Shown one piece after another: positions 18,042-25,481 of a stretch of DNA of 55,460 nt; position 1 is the stretch's first letter, and each line of letters opens with the position of its first letter. The notes below the pieces were generated by a model that did no database searches, was not told the DNA's origin, and saw only the letters and a program-made list of their open reading frames with translations. The DNA is taken from assembly GCA_900770295.1 (NCBI GenBank), contig CAAGJQ010000106.1:1-55460 (forward strand). The letters run 5' to 3'. Source of the DNA: an uncultured Oscillibacter sp. GTDB taxonomy: Bacteria > Bacillota > Clostridia > Oscillospirales > Oscillospiraceae. Position numbers and translations under genes: made by a program.

Positions 18042-18070
18042 ATTATAACACCGCAGCTTCGGAAAGGCAA
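18042..18070 (-). promoter_or_regulatory. predicted promoter of the SLH surface protein
   Basis: On the minus strand TTGCCT, a 17-nt spacer and TATAAT predict a start near 18035. That leaves a leader of about 440 nt. I checked it for c-di-GMP riboswitch core motifs and saw none. Confidence 0.55.
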
Positions 18071-18301
18071 GGCGTTTTCCTGTTTAGGACAAATGTAACC
18101 CACGCGAATATTTTTCGACTCTGTTCCCCGGGAGCGCGCTTTCCACGCCGCTGCCCTTTCGCATCTTCCCTGTCCGGGGAATCCGAAACATTGTATATTC
18201 ATTCACATTTTTGCATGCGATATGATCTTGCCTCTTCCCCACTCCTGCCGCAAAAGAGCGGACCCCCGCATTTGCGGGATGTTCGCAAGACAGTAAAAGA
18301 T

Positions 18302-18330
18302 AAGGCGTGACCGCGAAGGTCACGCCTTTT
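18302..18330. terminator. two-way hairpin terminator
   Basis: An 11-bp perfect stem AAGGCGTGACC with a GCGAA loop, followed by TTTT. It lies between the surface-protein promoter and the small membrane gene. Confidence 0.7.
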
Positions 18331-18505
18331 ACACTATGAGGATAGCCGCAAAACGGCGCGAGGGAGACAGTTCCTTGTTCGGAACGCGGTGGCGAAAACC
18401 ATCCCGAACATTCACGGGTCTGTAGCGCCTTGCCTCACAGAGTGCGCACACGGGGCGCCCCGTATAGAAGTGCGCCCTTGCAGCTGTTCGACAAACTGGA
18501 ATTTG
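18331..18505. other. unassigned stretch, possible mobile-element remnant
   Basis: No gene can be supported here. The short minus-strand frame that begins MFGMVFATAFRTRN looks like peptides that turn up near integrated elements in gut Clostridia, but I am not sure of this. The sequence lies between a hairpin and an AT-rich small gene unlike its surroundings. Confidence 0.25.
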
Positions 18506-18706
18506 TCAATCTTCTTTATAGGAGTGATATCTTTTCAGAGTTACAACAAATGCTACAATCCAAATTACTGTACAGAGGATATCTAGAACAAACCAAAACA
18601 CAGAGTTGTTATATGTTTGATAGATAACCTCTTGAATTGCCCTCATCGTCCAAACTACAGCACATACTGCATATAAAATCACCGTTAAACGGCTTGGCTT
18701 TTTCAT
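18506..18706 (-). CDS. small two-helix membrane protein
   Basis: 66 residues starting MKKPSRLTVILYAVCAV, with two transmembrane helices (about 7-27 and 37-58) and a charged tail. The ATG at 18706 has AAGGAGTG 7 nt before it; the frame open further upstream has no such site. Codon use is AT-rich, unlike the neighbouring genes, which points to acquisition. Function unknown; I recognise only the general look of small membrane proteins common in gut Clostridia. Confidence 0.65.
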   Translation of the reverse strand: MKKPSRLTVILYAVCAVVWTMRAIQEVIYQTYNNSVFWFVLDILCTVIWIVAFVVTLKRYHSYKED

Positions 18707-18785
18707 ACAGTCACACTCCTTCGTTAAGTTCCGATTTGTGGGTCTGTTCAATTCTATGTTATCACATAACAGGGGGCAATACAAG

Positions 18786-18819
18786 AACAGCCACAGCAGA
18801 GTGATCTGCTGTGGCTGTT
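18786..18819. terminator. 14-bp perfect hairpin
   Basis: AACAGCCACAGCAG and its exact complement enclose a 6-nt loop. Only weak T runs follow on either strand. It lies downstream of the amidohydrolase on the minus strand and may end its transcript. Confidence 0.5.
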
Positions 18820-18965
18820 AACTGTCTTATGACTACCGCTCGTTTGCGGGGGTCCGTTCTTTCTTACCGTATGTGCGTTGCGCCTGTCTCCGGCCTGTCC
18901 GGATGATGCGCCGCAGCGTATTGTCAGCAGCGGTTCTGATCACCGGACGCGGCCCGCCCCGGTAA

Positions 18966-20192
18966 TCAGCCCTTGTGTTCTTCCAGCCAGCGCATGGCCA
19001 TATAAGCATAGACCGCGCTGCCGCCGGTGAGGGCGTCCTCGTCGAATTTCGCCATGGGATGATGCTGGGGATAGCAGTAGCCCTTCTCCGGCTGTCCAGC
19101 GGCCAGGGCCAGCATAACGGAGGGGACCTCCTGGCTGACATAGGCGAAATCCTCCGAGCCCGCTGTTTTGGAGGCTTTTCCTCCCCCCATTCCGCTCAGC
19201 TGGGCCGCTGAAAAAACGCGTCCGTCTCCCAGCAGCTCTCTGCCGTACCGCTCGGCGCAGGCCGCCAGCTCCTGATCGTTGACCAGGGTGGGGCACCCGC
19301 TCCCAAAGGTGACGGTGGCCTCCGCGCGCAGGGCCCTGGCCGTCCCCTGGGCAATCTCCGTCATGCGCTCTTTGATAAAGGCCCGTGTCTCCTCGTCAAA
19401 GGTCCGGATACTGCCGCCCATCTCCACAGTGTCCGGGATGACGTTGGCGGCGACGCCCGCGTGCATGGTGCCGATGGTCAGTACCGCGCGCTCTCCCATA
19501 GCCAGCTCCCTGGCCTGGATCTCCTGCAGGGTGATCAGAATATGGGCGGCGGCTGTCAGCGGATCGACGCCCGTGTTGGGCATGGAGCCATGGCAGCCCT
19601 TGCCCTGCACTCTGATGGTGAAATAATCCGCCGCCGGCGCGCTCACGCCGGGCCCCGAGACCACCACCGTCCCCGCCGGGAAGGGCATTCCCGCCATCAC
19701 ATGGATCATCATGGCGGCGTCCACCTTCGGGTTTTCCAGCAGGCCCGCTTCGATCATGTCATGGGAGCCCTCGAAAATCTCCTCGGCAGGCTGGAACATC
19801 AACTTCACGGTTCCCTCGATCTCATCCTCGTGGGCCTTGAGGAGTCTGGCGGCCCCCAGCAGCATCGCGGTGTGCATGTCGTGTCCGCAGGCGTGCATCC
19901 TGCCGTTTTTCGCCGCAAACTCCACATCCGCCTCTTCCGCAATGGGGAGCGCGTCCATATCCGCCCGCAAAAGGAATACCTTTCCGGGCTTTTTTCCTCC
20001 CACATGGGCGATCACGCCGGCTCTTCCGCAGTCGATGGGCCGCAGCCCCATATCCGCAAGTTCCTTTTTGACAAACGGAAGCGTTTCCTTCAGATCAAAG
20101 CCGGTCTCCGCCCTCTGGTGCAGCGCCCGTCTTTCCGATACGATTCGCTCCTGTTCCTGTTCCGCTTCCTGAAGCAGCTTGTTTGGCAGCAT
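18966..20192 (-). CDS. M20 family amidohydrolase (N-acyl-amino-acid/hippurate hydrolase type)
   Basis: 408 residues, normal for the M20D group. Metal and catalytic motifs are visible: RADMDALP, HACGHDMHTAMLLG (metal ligands), QPAEE (general base Glu), CHGSMPNTG in the lid domain, and a C-terminal HHP. It should cleave N-acyl or aminoacyl amide bonds to release amino acids; the substrate is unproven. GGAGGG precedes the ATG. A truncated amino-acid permease lies divergently upstream, so uptake and hydrolysis may once have been paired. Confidence 0.9.
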   Translation of the reverse strand: MLPNKLLQEAEQEQERIVSERRALHQRAETGFDLKETLPFVKKELADMGLRPIDCGRAGVIAHVGGKKPGKVFLLRADMDALPIAEEADVEFAAKNGRMHACGHDMHTAMLLGAARLLKAHEDEIEGTVKLMFQPAEEIFEGSHDMIEAGLLENPKVDAAMMIHVMAGMPFPAGTVVVSGPGVSAPAADYFTIRVQGKGCHGSMPNTGVDPLTAAAHILITLQEIQARELAMGERAVLTIGTMHAGVAANVIPDTVEMGGSIRTFDEETRAFIKERMTEIAQGTARALRAEATVTFGSGCPTLVNDQELAACAERYGRELLGDGRVFSAAQLSGMGGGKASKTAGSEDFAYVSQEVPSVMLALAAGQPEKGYCYPQHHPMAKFDEDALTGGSAVYAYMAMRWLEEHKG

Positions 20193-20261
20193 GGTATCCC
20201 TCCGTTGTAATCTGTGGTTCCGCCGCGCGTAGCGCGGGATTCTGCGATTTTGTTTGATAGG

Positions 20262-20288
20262 ATTATATCAAAAAATATATGTTTTCAA
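20262..20288 (-). promoter_or_regulatory. possible promoter of the M20 amidohydrolase
   Basis: On the minus strand a TATAAT box (20262-20267) is preceded by TTGAAA at a short 15-nt spacing, within a very AT-rich stretch. Confidence 0.4.
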
Positions 20289-20417
20289 TATGTCTAATTT
20301 TTTAAAATTTTATCAATCGCGCGGCATCCTCTTTTCCCTGCCGCGGGTTCTGTCCGGACCGCCGCGCTCCGATTTCGCCTGCGCTTTCAACGGTGATTCC
20401 ATGAAAATCCCCGGGAT

Positions 20418-21422
20418 ATGCTCTCTGACGTCATCATCGTGCTGTGCTTCAATACGTTCTTTGCCTTTACCAGCATCCGGGGCGCAAATGTCTCCGGCAA
20501 ATTCCAGACAGCCTGCGTGATCCTGCTGGCCGCCGCCGCGCTGTTTGTCTGCGGGTCCGGCTTCACAAAGGGCGATGTGTCCAACACGAGTCCCCTTTTT
20601 ACCAGTGCGGCCGGTTTCACCAGCGTCATGCTGATGGTCCCCGGATTCATGAGCGGCTTCAACGCGATCCCCCAGGGTGTGGAGGAAGCGGACGTCAAGC
20701 CCAAAACCGTGGGACGTCTGGTGGTCGGCGCGGTCTGGGGATCCGCGATCTTCTATATCCTGATCATCGCGGGACTGGCCTTCGCCGTCCCCTATGAGGA
20801 CCGCGCCGCAGACGGCCTGGTCGTTATCGAGGCTGTGCGCACCATGTTCCACGGCAACCGCCTTGCGGTGGGCTTTGTGACCTTTGCATCCCTGGTCGGT
20901 ATGCTGACCACCTGGAACGCCGCTTTTATGGCCGGCAGCCGGTTCCTCAACAGCATGTCCCGTGCAAAGCTGATCCCTCCGGTCTTCTCTGACCTGCATC
21001 CCAAATATCAGACGCCGTATAAGGCCGTCATCCTGCTTTGGATCCTGGGCGTCATCGCGGCATTTCTCGGAAAGGCCTCCGCCCTCTATTACGGGCTGAT
21101 GGATATCAATGGCCTCACCGTCGTGGTTTCCTGGCTTTTGATCAGCATTGCGTTCCTGAAAATCCGCAAGAACATGCCGGATCTGGAGCGGCCATTCTTT
21201 GTGAAGCGCGGAAAAACCGTCGGTATCATCTCCGTTGTGTTCTGCATCGGATGGCTGTTCCTGTATACGCCCTGGGGACCGTCCGGATTGCTGAAGGGCG
21301 AGTGGATTGCCCTTGGCGTCTACGCCCTGATTGCCCTTGCGGTCTATCTGACCTGGAACCGAAGGGAAGGAAATGTCAAGCATGACGAGATGCTGGAGCT
21401 CCTCTTCGGCCGCAAATTCTGA
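20418..21422 (+). pseudogene. 5'-truncated APC-family amino acid permease
   Basis: The 334-residue frame aligns in pattern with the last nine of the twelve helices of APC permeases, including GFNAIPQGVEEADVKPKT after helix 6. Family members are about 440-470 residues, so roughly 110-130 residues (helices 1-3) are missing. None of the three frames upstream of 20418 encodes them, and no ribosome binding site is seen. The rest has no stop or frame break, so the deletion may be recent. The original role would be amino-acid uptake. The enoyl-CoA hydratase gene follows 48 nt later. Confidence 0.75.
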
Positions 21423-21470
21423 ACAAACAGATGTTATTTTGAATAAAAACTGGAAAGGAGTCTACCCACT

Positions 21471-22235
21471 ATGGACTTTGTACATGTAAAAGTTGAGAAC
21501 TATATCGCTTATATTACAATTGACCGGAAACCTGCCAATGCCCTGAATCGTCAGGCGTATTCCGAACTCGGAGACGCTTTCCGGAAGATCTGTGATATGA
21601 CGGATACGGTCCGCGTCGTTATTTTGACCGGAGAGGGAAAATTCTTCGTCGCGGGCAACGATGTCAACGAATTCAACGGCACCTCCAAGAGTGAAATGAC
21701 GGTGCAGAGCGGTTACTTCGGCGACTGTCTGAACGCCATCTATAATTGCCCCGTTCCCGTGATCGGCGCCATCAACGGTGCCGCGGTAGGCGCCGGGTTC
21801 TGCATTGCCTCGGTGTGCGACCTGCTGGTTGCCTCCACGAAAGCAAAATTCGGCACGCCGGAGATCAAAGTGGGCGTGGTCGGCGGACTCTCCTTCCTGC
21901 CCGCCATGGTTCCCAGCAAGGTGGGTAAATACATGTCCCTTACCGGAGAGCTGATGACCGCGGAAGCACTGGAGAAGTACGGCGCTTTCTATGCGGTGGT
22001 CCCCCCCGAGGAGCTGATGGACACCGCTGTCAAACTGGCTCAGAAGATTCTTCAGGGGCCGCCTCTCGCCCTGCAGGCGTGGAAAAAATCCTATAATCTG
22101 ATTGAGAACCTGTGCTGGCTGGAAAAAGAGGGTATCACCGATATGTACTGCCAGGACCTGATCAGCACCGAGGACTCCCAGGAGGCGGTCAAGGCCTTTT
22201 TGGAAAAGCGTGCCCCCGTCTATCGCGGGCGCTGA
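21471..22235 (+). CDS. enoyl-CoA hydratase/isomerase (crotonase) family protein
   Basis: 254 residues, the usual length. Crotonase marks are the oxyanion-hole segments FVAGNDVNEF and GAAVGAGFCIAS, followed by CDLLVAS and FGTPEIKVGVVGG. In hydratases the second hole segment carries a catalytic Glu (GGGCEL); here that place is Cys, while the second Glu (in TPEI) is kept. It may therefore act as an isomerase or another crotonase-fold reaction on an acyl-CoA rather than as a plain hydratase. GGAAAGGAG precedes the ATG. The truncated permease lies upstream and a terminator downstream. Confidence 0.85.
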   Translation: MDFVHVKVENYIAYITIDRKPANALNRQAYSELGDAFRKICDMTDTVRVVILTGEGKFFVAGNDVNEFNGTSKSEMTVQSGYFGDCLNAIYNCPVPVIGAINGAAVGAGFCIASVCDLLVASTKAKFGTPEIKVGVVGGLSFLPAMVPSKVGKYMSLTGELMTAEALEKYGAFYAVVPPEELMDTAVKLAQKILQGPPLALQAWKKSYNLIENLCWLEKEGITDMYCQDLISTEDSQEAVKAFLEKRAPVYRGR

Positions 22236-22314
22236 GACCTCCAGGATCACAAATGGAACCGGAAGTCCCTTATTCCCCGGATATCGCGGATTGATCTCCC
22301 GGTCTAACAGCCAT

Positions 22315-22348
22315 AAAAGCCCTGAAATCATAAGATTTCAGGGCTTTT
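22315..22348. terminator. two-way terminator between convergent genes
   Basis: A perfect 15-bp stem (AAAAGCCCTGAAATC and complement) with a 4-nt loop and T runs on both strands. It overlaps the last codons of the DUF1836 gene. Confidence 0.9.
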
Positions 22349-22900
22349 CCTTTCAAGGTCCGGCTTTTCATCGTTCCCATTTTCCGGGGTATGGAGATTC
22401 AGATGCTCAAAGCACGCATTCAGATAAATGATATGGGACACGGCGATGATGGCGCTGTGGAGCATATCCTTTTCCACCGAGGAGGTCACTCCCACGTTGT
22501 CCACGGTGCCTTTCAGTCCAAAGCGGAAATAGAGGATGTTCTCCAGTTCCGTGCAGAAATAGTCATAGGCAACCGGGTCGGTGTAGACCGCCTTCTGCCG
22601 CTCAATCAGCTGGCTGATATGGTCCAGTGACATCACCTGCTTCAAAAGGGTGACGCACAGCAGATGCGCGATCTGGTTGGCGCCGTACTTCTTTTTGACA
22701 GGATTAGCCACCAGCCCCATTTTCACGTAATTTCGGATCATGGAGCCGGTGATCTCAACACACGCCAGCGGTTTCAGCGTATAGTTGATATATTTCGTTG
22801 TCTGCTCTAAATAGAGGCCTACATCCGGCAGGTCCGCATAGCGGGGCATCCGGAACGCCCCCACAGACGCTGCCAGTGCGTCTTGAATCTTTTTTTCCAT
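22328..22900 (-). CDS. DUF1836 family protein, probable DNA-binding regulator
   Basis: 190 residues with the DUF1836 core: ITGSMIRNYVKMGLVANPVKKKYG followed by a helix-rich region, like the MerR-type helix-turn-helix seen in this family. The family is found beside degV genes in Firmicutes, as here (divergent). Its exact role is not established; I infer a transcription factor. The ATG at 22900 lies only 6 nt beyond a perfect -10 box and no ribosome binding site is visible, so the message may begin at the start codon itself. Palindromes in the shared intergenic region are candidate targets. Confidence 0.82.
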   Translation of the reverse strand: MEKKIQDALAASVGAFRMPRYADLPDVGLYLEQTTKYINYTLKPLACVEITGSMIRNYVKMGLVANPVKKKYGANQIAHLLCVTLLKQVMSLDHISQLIERQKAVYTDPVAYDYFCTELENILYFRFGLKGTVDNVGVTSSVEKDMLHSAIIAVSHIIYLNACFEHLNLHTPENGNDEKPDLERKSPEIL

Positions 22901-22906
22901 GGGTAC

Positions 22907-22935
22907 ATTATAGTTCAGCCGCGAGACAATGTCAA
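22907..22935 (-). promoter_or_regulatory. consensus promoter, predicted leaderless (DUF1836 gene)
   Basis: On the minus strand TTGACA, a 17-nt spacer and TATAAT are all perfect. The -10 box ends 6 nt before the ATG, so transcription should begin at or next to the first base of the start codon. Confidence 0.75.
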
Positions 22936-22950
22936 GGAAACCTCATTATA

Positions 22951-22967
22951 AGGTTTTTAAAAACCCT
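22951..22967. promoter_or_regulatory. candidate operator 1 of the DUF1836/DegV region
   Basis: AGGTTTTTAAAAACCCT is a near-perfect palindrome that abuts the -35 box of the degV promoter. A related pair, AAACCT and AGGTTT, spaced 7 nt (22938-22956), lies beside it. Confidence 0.5.
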
Positions 22968-22995
22968 TGACATGATTTTCAAAACATGATATTGT
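22967..22995 (+). promoter_or_regulatory. promoter of the degV-like gene
   Basis: TTGACA (22967-22972), a 17-nt spacer and TATTGT (22990-22995). Confidence 0.7.
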
Positions 22996-23005
22996 ATATC
23001 CTACA

Positions 23006-23024
23006 CAGGTTTTTTAAAATCCTG
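23006..23024. promoter_or_regulatory. candidate operator 2 of the DUF1836/DegV region
   Basis: CAGGTTTTTTAAAATCCTG repeats the operator-1 palindrome and lies at the expected transcription start of the degV-like gene. Confidence 0.5.
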
Positions 23025-23092
23025 TAATATTTTTTTCAATACGCGATACGGCGGCCGGTATGGAAGCCGGAGCGCCGCAAGGAGAGATACAG

Positions 23093-24001
23093 ATGGAGCA
23101 GAAGATTGTTTTGGTCGCCGAGACAGGCTCGGACATCACGCCTGAGTTGGCGAAGGAATACGGCATTTTTTTGGTGCCCATGCACGTTTCCATGGGGGAC
23201 AAGACGCTGGATGACGGAGCTTTCCCACCGGAAGATGTGTGCGGCTACTATCAATCGACGGGAAAGGTCCCCCAGACCAGTGCCAGTATGCCGGACGATT
23301 TCACAAAGGTGCTGGACGAGATCCATCGCCAGTGGCCGGACAAGCAGATCCTGCATCTGGCGTATTCCGCGTCAACCACCTGCTCCTATCAAAATGCCAT
23401 TCTGGCGGCGGAAGGCCGGGACTATGTGACCCATATCGACACCAAGCATGTATCCGTCGGTCAGGCGGCGGTGGTTCTGGAGGCCGCCAAACTGCTGCGG
23501 GAGCACCCGGAGATGGAAATTGAGGAGGCCGCTGCCGCAATCCGGGAGATCTGCGGCCGTGTCCAGATGTGTTTTGTGCCGAGAAATCTGGATTATCTGC
23601 GGGCCGGCGGCCGGGTGAGCAACGTGGTGGCACTGACGGGGAACCTGCTGAACCTGCACCCCTGCATTGAGATCATCGACGGAAAGCTGCTGGCCAAGAA
23701 AAAGTATCGCGGCGCGCTGAACAAGCTCATTCCCAAATTGATTGGGGACTTTTCGGAAAAACACCGGCTTGAGAAAAACATGCTGTATTTCATCTGGTCC
23801 CCCGGCCTGGAAGATAGCTGCAGGCGCGTGGCCGAGGAGTGTGCTGCCGCCCACGGCTTCCAGCAGGTCGTCTGGATGAAAACCGGCTGTGTCATCACCT
23901 GTCACGGAGGGCCCGGCTGCTTCGGCATCGTTGGCTTTGCCGGGCAGTCATTGGCAGGAACTTCTGAATCCTTTGGTCATTCAAAGGTCCGGCTGGGATG
24001 A
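23093..24001 (+). CDS. DegV family fatty-acid-binding protein
   Basis: 302 residues with the DegV pattern: VAETGSDITPEL at the N-terminus, TSASMPDDF, the ligand-loop AYSASTTCSYQNA, RNLDYLRAGGRVSN and a C-terminal HGGPGCFGIVGF. DegV/FakB proteins hold a fatty acid in a pocket and, with a FakA kinase, feed it into phospholipid synthesis; no fakA is in this window. The ATG at 23093 has AAGGAGAG before it. Divergent from DUF1836, with shared palindromes, so both may respond to the same signal. Confidence 0.88.
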   Translation: MEQKIVLVAETGSDITPELAKEYGIFLVPMHVSMGDKTLDDGAFPPEDVCGYYQSTGKVPQTSASMPDDFTKVLDEIHRQWPDKQILHLAYSASTTCSYQNAILAAEGRDYVTHIDTKHVSVGQAAVVLEAAKLLREHPEMEIEEAAAAIREICGRVQMCFVPRNLDYLRAGGRVSNVVALTGNLLNLHPCIEIIDGKLLAKKKYRGALNKLIPKLIGDFSEKHRLEKNMLYFIWSPGLEDSCRRVAEECAAAHGFQQVVWMKTGCVITCHGGPGCFGIVGFAGQSLAGTSESFGHSKVRLG

Positions 24002-24017
24002 GCTGAAAACGAAAAGG

Positions 24018-24056
24018 CGGCGGAAATACCGGTGATTCCGGTATTTCCGCCGTTTC
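24018..24056 (+). terminator. terminator of the degV-like gene
   Basis: A perfect 15-bp stem CGGCGGAAATACCGG with a 5-nt loop, followed by TTTCTTT. Confidence 0.85.
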
Positions 24057-24107
24057 TTTCTCTTATACGAACCAGAGCATCGGCTTTTGAAGCAAAAAGA
24101 GCCCCGC

Positions 24108-25481
24108 TTACCGCAGGAACATTCGCAGCAGCTTTCCGTAAAGGCCGCGGCGGTAGGGCTGATAGCGCATCGGAAGGTCCATCCAGGTCTTTTTATCCAC
24201 GATGCTCTTGAAGTGGGAGAACGCGTCAAAGCCCGCTTTGCCATGATAGGCGCCCATGCCGCTTTCACCGACGCCGCCGAAGCCCATCTCACTGGTGGCC
24301 AGGTGGATGATGGTGTCGTTGACACAGCCGCCGCCATAGGAACAGCGCTCGGTCACTTCCCGGATCCGGCGCCGGTCCTCGGAGAACAGGTAAAGAGCCA
24401 GAGGCCTGGGTCTGTCCGCCAAAAGCGCATACACCTCTTCAAAGCTGTCAAAGGTCAGAACAGGCAGGACAGGGCCAAAAATTTCTTCCTGCATCACCGC
24501 GTCCTGCCAGGTGACGTTGTCCATGACGGTAGGGGCAATTTGCAGTGTGCTCTTTTTCGCCATGCCGCCCAAGACGGTCTTCTCCGGATCGATCAGACTG
24601 CAAAGGCGGTCAAAGTGTTTCTCATTGATGATCTTGCCGTAGTCAGGGTTCTCCAGGGGATTTTCTCCATATTGGAGCCGGACCTGCTTACAGATTTCCT
24701 GCACAAGCCGCTCTTTCACGCCGCGGTGGCAGAGGATATAGTCCGGAGCCACACAGGTCTGGCCGCAGTTCAGATATTTGCCGAACACGATCCGCCTGGC
24801 GGCCAGCTCCAGCTTTACGGTGCTGTCCACAATGCAGGGGCTCTTGCCGCCCAACTCCAGGACGGCTGGCGTCAGATGCTCGGCGGTATGGCGCAGGACC
24901 TCCCGGCCGACAGCCTGACTGCCGGTAAAAAATACGAAGTCGAACTTTTTTTCCAGCAGAGTGGCGTTCTCCTTCCGGCCGCCTGTGACTACCGCCACAT
25001 ATTCCGGCGGAAAGCACTCCGCAATCATTCTGGCAATCACAGCGCTGGTGGCCGGAGAATAGGCGCTGGGCTTCACCACCGCGGTATTGCCGGCGGCGAT
25101 GGCATCGGCCAGCGGATCGATGGTCAGGAGAAAGGGATAATTCCAAGGGCTCATGATCAGCACATTTCCGTAAGGAGACGGCTGCTGATAGCTGGCGGAC
25201 GCAAACTGCGCCAGCGGTGTATGCACACGGTGCTTCGAGACAAACCGGCGGGTATGGCGGATCATGTAGCTGATCTCACTCCTGACAAGGCCGATCTCAC
25301 ACATGAACCCCTCAAAATCGCTTTTCCCCAAGTCCGCTTTCAGTGCGGCGCTGATCTCTTCCTCATGGCGCTCCACGGCGCTCCGCAGCTTGCGGAGCAT
25401 GGTGACGCGGAAGTCCACCGGCAGGGTGGCGCCGCTGCGGAAAAACTCACGCTGATTTTGCAAAAGCTGATCCAGATCCAT
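24108..25481 (-). CDS. aldehyde dehydrogenase
   Basis: 457 residues, a class-3/YwdH-type aldehyde dehydrogenase. The motifs are MSPWNYPFLL, FFTGSQAVGREV (NAD site), LELGGKSPCIV with the general-base Glu near 209, and NCGQTCVAPDY with the catalytic Cys near 245. It oxidises aldehydes to acids with NAD(P)+. The start at 25481 begins the usual MDLDQLL sequence; the gene overlaps the alcohol dehydrogenase by 35 nt, so the two are translated from one message. With that enzyme it can turn an alcohol into an acid, or act in detoxification. Regulated by the MarR protein at the head of the operon. Confidence 0.92.
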   Translation of the reverse strand: MDLDQLLQNQREFFRSGATLPVDFRVTMLRKLRSAVERHEEEISAALKADLGKSDFEGFMCEIGLVRSEISYMIRHTRRFVSKHRVHTPLAQFASASYQQPSPYGNVLIMSPWNYPFLLTIDPLADAIAAGNTAVVKPSAYSPATSAVIARMIAECFPPEYVAVVTGGRKENATLLEKKFDFVFFTGSQAVGREVLRHTAEHLTPAVLELGGKSPCIVDSTVKLELAARRIVFGKYLNCGQTCVAPDYILCHRGVKERLVQEICKQVRLQYGENPLENPDYGKIINEKHFDRLCSLIDPEKTVLGGMAKKSTLQIAPTVMDNVTWQDAVMQEEIFGPVLPVLTFDSFEEVYALLADRPRPLALYLFSEDRRRIREVTERCSYGGGCVNDTIIHLATSEMGFGGVGESGMGAYHGKAGFDAFSHFKSIVDKKTWMDLPMRYQPYRRGLYGKLLRMFLR

